From Maricaulis maris_C (lineage in GTDB: Bacteria > Pseudomonadota > Alphaproteobacteria > Caulobacterales > Maricaulaceae): 64,000 bases of DNA. Position numbers and translations under genes: made by a program. The notes under the pieces are model-generated. The model was not told where the DNA came from. It did not search any database and was given only the letters and a program-made list of their open reading frames with translations. The stretch spans positions 23,133 through 87,132 of the forward strand of contig NZ_JAGDYT010000012.1 in NCBI RefSeq assembly GCF_049116555.1, in the 5' to 3' direction. Position 1 is the stretch's first letter, and each line of letters opens with the position of its first letter. This document shows positions 35,730-44,738 of the stretch, piece after piece.

Positions 35730-36485
35730 TCAGTCCGGCTTGCGGAAACGCAGGACGAAACGGTCGGTCTGACGCCGGATTGACGGATCGAAGGGGCTGA
35801 TTTCCCGACTATCCTCGGCATTGGCCAGCATCTCGCTGCTCGCATCAAGCTCGAAGCCGGCCGCCGTGACCTCTTCGATCACCGACGCCTCGTCGATCCG
35901 GTGCAGGCTCTCGACCACGTCGAGACCTGCACCGGCGACGGCATGATGATCGATCACGACGAACACGCCGCCGGGTCGCAGACTGTCAAAGATCTCGGTG
36001 TTCATCGCGGCACGATCGGTGCCGTCCCAGCCCGTATCATGGTAGAAAAGCACCATGAAGGCAGCGTCGAGCGACGCATCTCCGACATTCGTGCCGAAGG
36101 TTTCAATGGTCGAGCTGAAATGCGTCATGTTCGGACGCGCGCCTGCAAAGGCGGCGAGGCCGGCATCGGTCTCGGCAAAACGCTCCGCAACCCAGCTCGG
36201 ATTCATCGTGTAGACGTGGCCATCACTGCCAACGGCGGTCGACAGAACACGCGAGTAATACCCAGCGCCTGCCGCGAGATCGACCACCCGCCAACCCGGT
36301 TCGAGACCCGCGAACAAAAGCACTTCCGCCGGATGACGATTGGCATCCAGCTGGCGATCCGCTTCCGGGCGCGTTTCATCGGCGACCGCGCTCTCGATGC
36401 TCGCTGGCATCGGATCGTCCTGGGCCAGGACCGGTGCAGCAGCCAGAGCCGCCACGGCAACAGAAGCAATGAACAATCGACGCAT
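35730..36485 (-). CDS. Exported SAM-dependent methyltransferase-like protein
   Basis: A 251-residue protein with a Sec signal (FIASVAVAALAAAPVLAQ) and a class I methyltransferase body. Motif I is seen in WRVVDLAAGAGYYSRVL, followed by LRPGGVFVVIDHHA. A SAM enzyme in the periplasm is odd because SAM is cytoplasmic; the fold may have another role there. It resembles a known predicted family (COG4798). It abuts the MCP gene tail to tail with no spacer. Confidence 0.82.
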   Translation of the reverse strand: MRRLFIASVAVAALAAAPVLAQDDPMPASIESAVADETRPEADRQLDANRHPAEVLLFAGLEPGWRVVDLAAGAGYYSRVLSTAVGSDGHVYTMNPSWVAERFAETDAGLAAFAGARPNMTHFSSTIETFGTNVGDASLDAAFMVLFYHDTGWDGTDRAAMNTEIFDSLRPGGVFVVIDHHAVAGAGLDVVESLHRIDEASVIEEVTAAGFELDASSEMLANAEDSREISPFDPSIRRQTDRFVLRFRKPD

Positions 36486-36667
36486 GTTTTCCCCTCACAA
36501 AACAGGATGATTTCACCCTCTGCATACACCAGCACCGGGCACAGCGCTTCTGACAGCTCACTCACGAAGCCGTGACGGCGCCGAGGAATCCAGATTCTTT
36601 TACGGTTGATAAGGACTTAGCTCCTATACCGATGGTCAGACGGCATCAGGCCGCGATGGAGGGGTCC

Positions 36668-36748
36668 ATGCATTTCATTCTGGCATTCGCCGCGCTCGCA
36701 TCCGCGCTTGCCGCCTGGCTCTATCGCCGCGAGAGCCGCCGGCTCTAG
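36668..36748 (+). CDS. Candidate 26-residue single-helix membrane protein
   Basis: A short ORF with a good ribosome-binding site (GATGGAGGGG) eight bases upstream. The translation is one hydrophobic helix (HFILAFAALASALAAWLY) followed by a basic tail, like many small membrane proteins. It lies in the otherwise empty 360 bp between the exported methyltransferase and the creatininase. No further feature was seen in that stretch. Confidence 0.4.
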   Translation: MHFILAFAALASALAAWLYRRESRRL

Positions 36749-36845
36749 ACCGCGCGCCCGCTCGGCACAGCCCACATCCAGACCTTGCGCGACGCGGCCA
36801 TGACGGCTTAGCTCCCTGAATCTACGATTTTCCGGAGTGGCAATC

Positions 36846-37556
36846 ATGCAGTTGCACCATGCGTCCTGGCCCGAGGTCGACGCCTATCTCAAGCGCTGCA
36901 AGGGAATCATCATCCCTATCGGCTCCACCGAACAGCACGGCCCGAACGGGCTCGTCGGGACAGATGCCATCTGCCCGGAGGTAATCGCAGCCGAAGCCGG
37001 TGCAGAGGCCGGACTGCTGGTAGGCCCGACCTTCAATGTCGGCATTGCCCAGCACCATCTCGGTTTCGCCGGCTCGATGACATTGCGACCCTCGACCATG
37101 ATTGCGGCGCTCAATGACTGGATTGAGAGTCTCACCCGGCACGGCTTTACCCGCATCTATTTCCTCAACGGGCATGGCGGAAACATCACCACGATCAATG
37201 CCGCCTTCGCCGAGTATTACGCGAATTTCTCACTCGACGGGACCGCCTGCCCGGTCTNNAAGCTCTTCCCGGTCGGTGAGGGCATGCACGCCACGGCATC
37301 GGAGGTCTCGGTGACCTATTACGCTCATCCGCACGCGATCAAGGATGTTGCAATGAGCCCGAAGATCGCGCCGGTCGGCGGGTTCAGCGACGCCGCCGAT
37401 TATCGCGCACGCTTCCCGGACGGCCGGATCGGGTCCGACCCGTCACAGGCGACGCCGGAAAAAGGCGCCGAGATTGTCAGCTTTGCCAAGCAGGCGCTGA
37501 TCGCCGAATGCGCCAACTTTTTCGCGTTGGAACCGGCCCTGAAATCGGCGGAGTAG
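36846..37556 (+). CDS. Creatininase-family amidohydrolase, interrupted by an assembly gap
   Basis: About 236 residues from the ATG at 36846 (CGGAG upstream). The metal-binding motifs are visible: STEQHGPNGLVGTDA, NGHGGN, and the Glu in HATASEVSVTYY. An nn at 37258-37259 lies between FAEYYANFSLDGTACPV and KLFPVGEG, where the family normally has a longer segment, so some residues are probably missing. The family hydrolyses cyclic amides such as creatinine or related formamide intermediates; the substrate here is not known. Confidence 0.85.
   Translation: MQLHHASWPEVDAYLKRCKGIIIPIGSTEQHGPNGLVGTDAICPEVIAAEAGAEAGLLVGPTFNVGIAQHHLGFAGSMTLRPSTMIAALNDWIESLTRHGFTRIYFLNGHGGNITTINAAFAEYYANFSLDGTACPVXKLFPVGEGMHATASEVSVTYYAHPHAIKDVAMSPKIAPVGGFSDAADYRARFPDGRIGSDPSQATPEKGAEIVSFAKQALIAECANFFALEPALKSAE
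37258..37259. other. Assembly gap (nn) inside creatininase-family gene
   Basis: The ends do not overlap. The region between the NGHGGN and HATASE motifs looks short for the family, suggesting lost bases. Confidence 0.8.
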
Positions 37557-37600
37557 GTCATGGCTGAGAGCCCGTTGACTGCCCGGTTCGGGAGCGCCGC

Positions 37601-38815
37601 ATGAAATATCTGTTCGCATTCCTATCGCTGGCACTTGTATCCGCGCCCGCATATGCCACGCAGCCCGCAGAGCCCGAAGCCTAGGCTCACCTGCCGGAAC
37701 CGGTTACCAACAATGCCGTCGCAGGTGTCGAACTGGATGGCCGCCTGCTGGCCTATTCCTTCGCCGGCCTGCACGCGGGCAAGACCTGGCGGGACGTGAC
37801 GGCAGACGCCTATGCCTGCGACCTCGACGCCCGGACCTGCCGCGAGATCGGCGGCCTGCCCGACGGCATCGGCCGCCTCGCCTCGGTCGCTGTCACGGTG
37901 CGCGACCAGATCTACATCTTTGGCGGCTACACGGTGGCCGAGGATGGGTCGGAGCGCTCCACCCCCGAAGTCTGGCGCTTTGACCCGGCAAGCGAGACCT
38001 ACACCCACATCACCGACATGCCCGTCCCGGTCGATGACACCATCGCCCTGCCGTTTCGCGATCGCTTCATCTATCTGGTCAGCGGCTGGCATGACACGGA
38101 CAATGTTGACCTCGTCCAGGTCTATGACGTTGAGGAAGACCGCTGGTTCGAGGCAACGGCATTCCCGGGAGCGCCGGTTTTCGGGCATGCGGGAGCGATC
38201 GGTCCGGCCGGACGCATGCTGGTTTGCGGCGGCACCGCGGTGGCACCGCCCACGACGCAGGGAGAGCGACGGAGTTTTGCCGCGATCGATGATTGTTGGA
38301 CAGGACAGCTGGCCGACAATCTCCACGTCGTGGAATGGCAGAGAGCGCCGTCAATTCCTGGCGGCCCATTCTATCGCGGCGCGGCCTATGCGCGAGGGCA
38401 TCTGTGGATTTTCGTCGCCGCCACGGACAATGCCTATAACTACTCGGGCATTGGTTATGATGGTGTGCCGAGCGAGCCGCGCGGCGACGCCTCCGCCCTT
38501 TTGCCCGCCCTGCATAGCGCCGCCATGCGCTGCCCACCCGGTTCGCCGACACGCGCCCGCGACAGTCGCGCAGCACTTTGGTCGCGAACCGACGTCGCGC
38601 AGCTGAATGTCATGGACATACGCGGCATTGTCTCCGTCAGGACGGATGGCACAGCCAGCGCCCCGACACCTGGCCCCAGCGGTGAATTTTCGCGTTTCAT
38701 CCTGGGCGGGATGGGGCCTGACCAGACAGTCCTCGATGTTGTCCGCAGACTGCCTGACACACTGGCGCGGGACGTTATGGCCAACCCACGCCCGGTGTGC
38801 TCACCGTCCGAGTAG
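37601..38815 (+). pseudogene. Kelch-repeat secreted protein interrupted by an in-frame amber codon
   Basis: An ATG at 37601 opens a perfect signal peptide (FLSLALVSAPAYA), then TAG at 37682-37684 stops translation after 27 residues. The same frame then continues without interruption to 38815, encoding Kelch-type propeller repeats (QIYIFGGYTVAEDG, RFIYLVSGWHD). The coding region is otherwise intact, so this is a recent nonsense mutation, a sequencing error, or a readthrough case. A 14-codon mini-ORF (37560-37604) overlaps the start by ATGA. Confidence 0.75.
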
Positions 38816-38903
38816 ACGCACTGGTCTGTCGAGCACACGGTCCATTCACAGCGCCTGCAAGCGATGCGGCATCTGCGACCCATGGCGAGGCCTGGACCGG
38901 CGA

Positions 38904-39239
38904 TCACAACGCCCGGATCTCCGGCCCAACCCGTTCGACAGAGATCGCGATCAGATGATCCCCTGCCGCCGGACCGCCCGTGCAGTCGCCGCGCGTCGCG
39001 TCAAAACTGGCCCCATGGACCGGGCAGACCAGCGTCTCGCCCTTGTGCAGAAGACCACGCCCATCGGGCAGGCAGAGCGGCAGACCAGCATGCGGACAAA
39101 GATTGGTGAAGGCTGTAACGGTCTCACCACGGCGGATGAGCACAACCGCCCCGCCCTCCCAGCTGGAGGCACGCGCTCCGGGGTCAGGCAGGTCGTCCAG
39201 CCGGCCTAACACGGTTCCAGGCGGCGGTTTGGGCCGCAT
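38904..39239 (-). CDS. Rieske-type [2Fe-2S] ferredoxin
   Basis: A 111-residue Rieske protein. Ligands are Cys48 and His50 (LCPHAG) and Cys72 and His75 (CPVHGASFD). It is a small soluble type like those of dioxygenase or nitrite-reductase systems, with no oxygenase gene nearby. It overlaps the YciI gene by one base, and follows gpsA and tsaD on the same strand. Confidence 0.92.
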   Translation of the reverse strand: MRPKPPPGTVLGRLDDLPDPGARASSWEGGAVVLIRRGETVTAFTNLCPHAGLPLCLPDGRGLLHKGETLVCPVHGASFDATRGDCTGGPAAGDHLIAISVERVGPEIRAL

Positions 39240-39532
39240 CAGCCAACCTCCACCGGGGGATTGAAAACCCAGCGATAGGGCGCGATCTCGACCTTCCCGA
39301 ACAGACCGGCGGCCTGATAGGGATCGGTCGCCAGCCAGGCATCGAGACCCGCCCGGTCCTTGGCCTCGATGATCAGCAATGAGCCCGCCATTTCGTCAGC
39401 CTCATTGAGCCAGGGACCGGCCGCTTTCACGGTCTCGCCGGCGGCTTTCAGCCAGGCAATATGGGCGTCGCGATTGGCCATCCGGACATCGAGGGCACCG
39501 GGTTTGTCCCAGGTGTGAACGAGAAAAAGCAT
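39239..39532 (-). CDS. YciI-like protein
   Basis: A 97-residue protein with the ABM-like YciI fold: MLFLVHTWDKPGA at the start, a His-Asp pair in RDAHIAWLKAAG, and DPYQAAGLFGKVEIAPYRW near the end. I chose the ATG at 39532, which overlaps the gpsA stop by one base. Function unknown; YciI proteins are often predicted small hydrolases or isomerases. Confidence 0.9.
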   Translation of the reverse strand: MLFLVHTWDKPGALDVRMANRDAHIAWLKAAGETVKAAGPWLNEADEMAGSLLIIEAKDRAGLDAWLATDPYQAAGLFGKVEIAPYRWVFNPPVEVG

Positions 39533-40533
39533 CAAGCCGTCTCCAGCGTGAAGGGTCGCGCCAAAAGGGTCTCGATGGCGTCATCCACGCTCGCCCGACC
39601 GGCGAGGATCTCGTTGACCGCTTCGCAGATCGGCATTTCGACGCCATGGCGGCGCGCGAGCTCGACCACGGCGGGGGCACTGGCAACGCCTTCGGTGACT
39701 GCGCGGCGGCTGGCCATGATGTCATCCAGCGACACGCCCCGGCCAAGCGCCAGCCCGCACGACATGTTGCGCGATTGCGGTGAGGAGCAGGTCAGGACCA
39801 GATCGCCCAGACCGCAAAGGCCCGCCAGCGTCTCGCGCTGGGCGCCCAGCGCCAAAGCCAGCCGCGTCATCTCGGCAAAGCCGCGCGAAATCAGGGCCGC
39901 ATGCGCGGACTTGCCCAGACCCTTGCCTTCGGAAATCCCGCAACCAATGGCGAGCACATTCTTCACCGCGCCGCCTATCTCCGCGCCGATCAGGTCGGTC
40001 GCGAGATAGGGTCGGAAACGCGGCGTCCCCAGGGCCTCGATGAGCTGATTGCCCACCGCCTCGTCGGCACAGGCCAGCGTCACGGCTGTCGGCAGGCCCT
40101 GGGCGGTATCGATCGCGAAGCTTGGTCCCGACAGGACGGCCGGCAGTGCCGCGGGAATGGTCTCCTTCAACACCTGGGTCATCATCGACAGGGAGGATTG
40201 CTCAATCCCCTTCGCACACAGAATGATTGGAAGACCGGGCCGCGCATAGGGCAGGAACGCTTCCAGCACGCGCCGCAAATGTTGCGCGGGTGCGACAGCC
40301 AGGATCGCGTCGCAGGCATCAAGGTCGGAAATCGAGGTCGTGGCCTCAATGGCCTCGCTCAGCTTGACGTCAGGAAGATAGATCGTGTTTTCGTGCTTGG
40401 TGTTTACCGCATCTGTGACATCCTGCTCGAAGGACCACAGGGTCACGTCCCGCCCCGCCTTCGCCGCTGTCTGCGCCAGGGCTGTGCCCCAGGCGCCGGC
40501 GCCAATCACGCCGATGCTCTGATACTCACTCAT
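39532..40533 (-). CDS. gpsA: NAD(P)-dependent glycerol-3-phosphate dehydrogenase
   Basis: A 333-residue enzyme with the NAD-binding motif GVIGAGAWGTALAQ, the catalytic Lys in AVKNVLAIGCGI, and GLCGLGDLVLTC. It makes sn-glycerol-3-phosphate from dihydroxyacetone phosphate for phospholipid synthesis. It overlaps tsaD by four bases; the tsaD-gpsA-yciI order is a known alphaproteobacterial arrangement. Confidence 0.96.
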   Translation of the reverse strand: MSEYQSIGVIGAGAWGTALAQTAAKAGRDVTLWSFEQDVTDAVNTKHENTIYLPDVKLSEAIEATTSISDLDACDAILAVAPAQHLRRVLEAFLPYARPGLPIILCAKGIEQSSLSMMTQVLKETIPAALPAVLSGPSFAIDTAQGLPTAVTLACADEAVGNQLIEALGTPRFRPYLATDLIGAEIGGAVKNVLAIGCGISEGKGLGKSAHAALISRGFAEMTRLALALGAQRETLAGLCGLGDLVLTCSSPQSRNMSCGLALGRGVSLDDIMASRRAVTEGVASAPAVVELARRHGVEMPICEAVNEILAGRASVDDAIETLLARPFTLETA

Positions 40534-41663
40534 GCCTTGGGTCCCTTTCGTCCGGAGCCGATAGCCGGGTCGGCCTTTGCCGACACCGCATCCAGCGGCC
40601 AGCGCGCCCGTGCCGGCGCATCAAGCCCGTCAATCTCGCCCCGCGCCAGCCTTTCCAGGCCGACCAGGGCAATCATGGCGGCATTATCCGTACACCATTT
40701 CATCGGCGGCGCGATCAGGCGGAAGCCCGCCGTCTCCGCCTCGACCTCGAGCGCCACACGCACGGCCTTGTTGGCGGCGACGCCGCCGGCCACGACCAGC
40801 GACATCGGCCGCGGGACATCCGGGTAGCGCTCGGCGAATATCGCCAAGGCACGGCGCGTCCGTCGGGCCAGGGCGCGCGCAATGGCCGCCTGCATGCTGG
40901 CGGACAGGTCCGCCTTGTCCTGATCGCTCGGCGCATCCAACCGGTCCCAGATCTGGCGCGCGGCGGTCTTCAAACCGGCAAAGGAAAAATCACAACCCGG
41001 CTTGCCCTTGAGCGGCACGGGCAGGTCAAACCGGGTCGCATCGCCTTTCATCGCCATCCGCTCCAGCGCCGGTCCGCCCGGAAAACCGAGCCCCATCACC
41101 TTGGCTGTCTTGTCAAAGGCCTCTCCGGCGGCGTCATCCAGGGTCGAACCGAGGCGGTGATAGACGCCGACATCTTCTGCGATCAGCAATTGCGTATGTC
41201 CGCCTGAGACCAGCAGGAGCAGATAGGGAAAGGCAAGCGGCTCGGATATGCGCGGCGAGAGCGCGTGGCCCTCCAGATGATTGACCGCGATAAGCGGCTT
41301 GCCGGCGCCGAGCGCGAGCCCCTTGGCCGTCATCAGCGCCGCCATCACGCCACCAATCAGGCCCGGTCCGGACGTTGCGGCGATACCGTCGAGTTCCGAC
41401 ACACCCAGTCCAGCCTCAGCCAAGGCCTCAATGACCAGCCCATCCATCGCCTCGGCATGCGCCCGGGCGGCGATCTCGGGCACGACACCGCCAAAGGGCG
41501 CGTGTGCCTCGCTCTGACCCAGCACGCGATCAGCCAAAACCTCGACTGTGCCGTCAGGCGCGCGACGCAGGATGGCGGCGGCGGTCTCGTCGCAACTGGA
41601 TTCCAGTCCGAGCACGGTCAGCGTGCGCGCTTGCGCTTTGGGGGAGGGGGGCGCTAAGTCCAT
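40530..41663 (-). CDS. tsaD: tRNA t6A synthesis threonylcarbamoyltransferase TsaD
   Basis: A 377-residue ASKHA-fold protein. Metal ligands lie in VNHLEGHALSP, the ATPase segment is LLLVSGGHTQL, and LGLESSCDETAAAIL is the N-terminal signature. It transfers threonylcarbamoyl to A37 with TsaB and TsaE; tsaE is in this window at 5537-6013. It is divergent from hemC with only 37 bp between, so promoters overlap. Confidence 0.96.
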   Translation of the reverse strand: MDLAPPSPKAQARTLTVLGLESSCDETAAAILRRAPDGTVEVLADRVLGQSEAHAPFGGVVPEIAARAHAEAMDGLVIEALAEAGLGVSELDGIAATSGPGLIGGVMAALMTAKGLALGAGKPLIAVNHLEGHALSPRISEPLAFPYLLLLVSGGHTQLLIAEDVGVYHRLGSTLDDAAGEAFDKTAKVMGLGFPGGPALERMAMKGDATRFDLPVPLKGKPGCDFSFAGLKTAARQIWDRLDAPSDQDKADLSASMQAAIARALARRTRRALAIFAERYPDVPRPMSLVVAGGVAANKAVRVALEVEAETAGFRLIAPPMKWCTDNAAMIALVGLERLARGEIDGLDAPARARWPLDAVSAKADPAIGSGRKGPKA

Positions 41664-41700
41664 GACTGTCCACTAGCCCCAAGACCGGGATGATTGCAAC

Positions 41701-42666
41701 GTGAAGCCGCCGTCCAGACCGCTCGCCATCGCCACCCGCCGCTCCCCGCTTGCCCTCGTTCAGGCGCATGATGTGCAGGCCCGGCTAGCCGCCCAGTGCG
41801 GGCTGACCCGCGATGAAGCGGAAGCATTTTTCCCCATTCTCGGCCTGGTTTCCACCGGCGACCGGATCCAGGACCGCACCTTGATCGAGGCGGGCGGAAA
41901 AGGCCTTTTCACCAAGGAAATCGACGAAGCCCAGCTGGACGGGCGCGCCGCCTTCGCCGTGCACTCGATGAAAGATGTCCCGACCGTCCTGCCCGACGGG
42001 CTGGTTCTGGGCGCGCTGCTGGAGCGTGAGGATCCACGGGACATGCTGATCGCCCGGGGTGGTGAAACGCGGCTGGCGGACCTGCCCGAAGGCGTCACCA
42101 TCGGCACGGCCAGCCTGCGCCGACAGGCACAGCTCCTCCACAAGAGGCCGGACCTCAAAGTCGTACCCCTGCGCGGCAATGTCGATACGCGTCTGGGAAA
42201 GCTCGCCGAGGGTGAGATCTACGCCACCTTCCTGGCCCGGGCCGGCCTCAACCGGCTCGGTCGCGACGAAGCGCGCCGCGAACCGCTGGACCCGTCCGAT
42301 ATGTTGCCCGCCTGCGCCCAGGGCGCGGTTGGCGTCACCATTCGACCGGATGATGATGAGGCCGCTGCGCATCTGGTCGGCCTGCATCACAACGCGACCG
42401 AGATCGCCATCACTGCCGAGCGGGCCTTCCTCGCCGAGCTCGACGGGTCTTGCCGGACGCCGATTGCGGCCCATGTGAATAAGGTATCCATGGACTTCAT
42501 CGGGGAAGTTTTGACTCCTGATGGCAAGCAATGCTGGCGAAGGCAGATTCGATTCGACATGACGACCGCCACTTCCGATAGCGCCCGTCGTGCCGGCGAG
42601 GCCCTGGGCCGCGCTGTACGCGATGCTGCCGGTGATGGCCTCGCCGCGGCCCTGGTGACCGCGTGA
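41701..42666 (+). CDS. hemC: Porphobilinogen deaminase
   Basis: A 321-residue HemC starting at GTG 41701. The dipyrromethane cofactor is attached to Cys251 (LDGSCRTP). ATRRSPLALVQA and FTKEIDEAQLDG are family signatures. It condenses four porphobilinogens to hydroxymethylbilane. The hemD start overlaps its stop (GTGA at 42663-42666). Confidence 0.96.
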   Translation: MKPPSRPLAIATRRSPLALVQAHDVQARLAAQCGLTRDEAEAFFPILGLVSTGDRIQDRTLIEAGGKGLFTKEIDEAQLDGRAAFAVHSMKDVPTVLPDGLVLGALLEREDPRDMLIARGGETRLADLPEGVTIGTASLRRQAQLLHKRPDLKVVPLRGNVDTRLGKLAEGEIYATFLARAGLNRLGRDEARREPLDPSDMLPACAQGAVGVTIRPDDDEAAAHLVGLHHNATEIAITAERAFLAELDGSCRTPIAAHVNKVSMDFIGEVLTPDGKQCWRRQIRFDMTTATSDSARRAGEALGRAVRDAAGDGLAAALVTA

Positions 42667-43400
42667 CGGTTCTGGTCACACGCGGCTGGCCGGGTGCGGA
42701 GCGCACCGCTTCCGGGCTGAGACGCCTGGGGATCGACCCCATCATCTCGCCCGTCCTCGACATCAATTTTCGCGCCCGCATCGATGCCAGCCTGGATGAC
42801 GTGCAGGCCCTGGTCTTCACATCCGCGAATGGCGTCCGCGCCTGGGGACCGAGGCGCCCCGAACGCGATCTTCCCGTCTATGCGGTCGCAGATGCAACGG
42901 CCCAGGCCGCGCGCGATATCGGGTTCAAGAAGGTCCACTCGGCCGGCGGCGATGTCACCTCGCTGGCCACGTTGATCCGGCGCAAGGTCAAGCCCGACAA
43001 GGGCAGCCTTCTTCATGTCCGGGGCATCCATGTCTCGGGCGATCTTTCCGGCGTTCTCAAGCCGGATGGCTACAAGATCCGCGACGCCATCGGTTATGGT
43101 GCAGTCGCGGTCGACGCCCTGGGCGAAGAAGCCATTGCCGCCATTGTGTCCGGCGCGCCGGTCTCGGTTCTGATCCATTCCGCCCGCGGCGCGAAGACCT
43201 TTCTCGACTTGCTCCGCAAATTCGGACTTCACCATTGGCTTGGCTCCGTCACGGCGCTCGGCATTTCCGCCAATGCCCTTCAACCGCTCGATGGGGCCGG
43301 CTTCGGCGCGCTGATTGCAGCCTCCGCTCCCAATGAGGACGCGCTGCTTGCGCTTCTGGATGATTCATCGGAACTGGCCTCGGCAGGCCACGCGTCCTAA
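42663..43400 (+). CDS. hemD: Uroporphyrinogen-III synthase
   Basis: A 245-residue protein of the HemD fold, starting at GTG 42663 and coupled to hemC. Segments such as LVFTSANGVRAWG and VLIHSARGAKTFLDLL fit the family. It cyclises and inverts ring D of hydroxymethylbilane. HemD sequences are poorly conserved, so position next to hemC carries weight. Confidence 0.93.
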   Translation: MTVLVTRGWPGAERTASGLRRLGIDPIISPVLDINFRARIDASLDDVQALVFTSANGVRAWGPRRPERDLPVYAVADATAQAARDIGFKKVHSAGGDVTSLATLIRRKVKPDKGSLLHVRGIHVSGDLSGVLKPDGYKIRDAIGYGAVAVDALGEEAIAAIVSGAPVSVLIHSARGAKTFLDLLRKFGLHHWLGSVTALGISANALQPLDGAGFGALIAASAPNEDALLALLDDSSELASAGHAS

Positions 43401-43433
43401 GCTGACGCAAATTCGCGCGAATCATGGGCCGTC

Positions 43434-44738
43434 ATGGCTGATCCCAACGAAACTCTCGATCCCGAACCCGTCGATGCCGAGTTCGAGCCGGCTGACGACA
43501 GCCGCCCGGCCGCCAAGCCTGCCCCCAGCGGCGGCGGGGGGCTCGGCCTTGTGCTCGTTTTCCTGCTGGCCAGTGTCGCCGGCGGCGCCATCGGCTTCGC
43601 GGCGTCACGCTATGTACCCGCGGCCGAAACGCCGGATACCGGCGCGGCCGCCGAGCGCGCAGCCCTGACCAGCGAGATCACAGGCCTGGAGACCCGGCTG
43701 GCGGCGCTTGAAGCCGAAGATCCGGCAGCGGCATTCACGGACGACGTTACTGCTCTCGAGCAACGCCTCGCCGAACTGGAGACGGCTCCGCCTGCCAATC
43801 CGGACGGCGCTTCTGTGGACTTGTCCGACATCCAGGCCCGACTGGGCCAGTTGGAGAGCGCCGCGGCGCAGCCAACAGACCCTGCCGCGCCATTTGATCC
43901 GAGCGCGCTTGAATCCCGGCTTGCGACACTCGAGACGGCGCTAGCCCTGACCGATGCCCGCGCCCAACAGGCGCTCGAGGCAAGCCAGTCCTCATCAGAC
44001 AATCCCGGGGTCGATCCGCAAATCCTGCAAGCGATCACAGATCGTATCAATGCCGTCGAAGCCTCAATGGACACGCTGTCCGCTCCGGCACAATCAGACC
44101 CGGCGATCGCACAATTGCGCCAGGACCTGCTCGACCTCCAGACCGAACTCGCCTCGGTGAGGGTCGTGGCTGAAGGCGCCCGCGACCAGGCCCGAACCGC
44201 CTCCGAGACAGCGGCCACACCCGCCGATACCGGTCAGGCGTCACGCCAGCTGGCAGCGCGCGCACTGGCGCTGACAGCCCTGCGCGAAATTGCCCGCACC
44301 CATGACGGGTTTGAGGCCGAACGCGCAGCGCTGGCCCGGCTCTGGCGCGGTCAGCCGGACCTTGCGTCCATGGCCGATTATTCCCGCGCCGGGGTGCCGA
44401 CAACTGGCGAGCTTGCCACCCTCTTCCCGGGCGAGGCCATTCGCGAGGCAGCGGGACCGGGACGTGTCTTTTTCGGCCTGATCGAGGTTCGGCGCACCGA
44501 TGGCAATGACGATGAGACGGGTCCGTTGGCGATGACCGCCCTGGCCGAAAGACGCTTGGCAGAGAACGATCTTGTCGGCGCCGTAACGATTGCCGAGCGC
44601 CTCGACGGGGAGGCCCTTGAGACGGTTCGTGACTGGTTGTTCCAGGCACGCGCGCGTCTCGATCTGGATCAACGCCTGCAATCACTGCGTGATGCCCTGG
44701 CAGCCGAGGCCGCCGAGCAGGGAAGCGACCCGACATGA
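43434..44738 (+). CDS. Mic60/mitofilin-family inner-membrane protein
   Basis: A 434-residue protein. It has an acidic N terminus, one membrane helix (GLVLVFLLASVAGGAIGFAA), a long coiled-coil middle with regular Ala-Leu-Glu patterns (about residues 70-270), and a C-terminal domain (LTALREIARTHDGFEAERAA). This organisation matches the bacterial Mic60 homologues found beside hemY in alphaproteobacteria, the ancestors of the mitochondrial cristae-junction protein. It is translationally coupled to hemY (44735-44738). Confidence 0.88.
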   Translation: MADPNETLDPEPVDAEFEPADDSRPAAKPAPSGGGGLGLVLVFLLASVAGGAIGFAASRYVPAAETPDTGAAAERAALTSEITGLETRLAALEAEDPAAAFTDDVTALEQRLAELETAPPANPDGASVDLSDIQARLGQLESAAAQPTDPAAPFDPSALESRLATLETALALTDARAQQALEASQSSSDNPGVDPQILQAITDRINAVEASMDTLSAPAQSDPAIAQLRQDLLDLQTELASVRVVAEGARDQARTASETAATPADTGQASRQLAARALALTALREIARTHDGFEAERAALARLWRGQPDLASMADYSRAGVPTTGELATLFPGEAIREAAGPGRVFFGLIEVRRTDGNDDETGPLAMTALAERRLAENDLVGAVTIAERLDGEALETVRDWLFQARARLDLDQRLQSLRDALAAEAAEQGSDPT

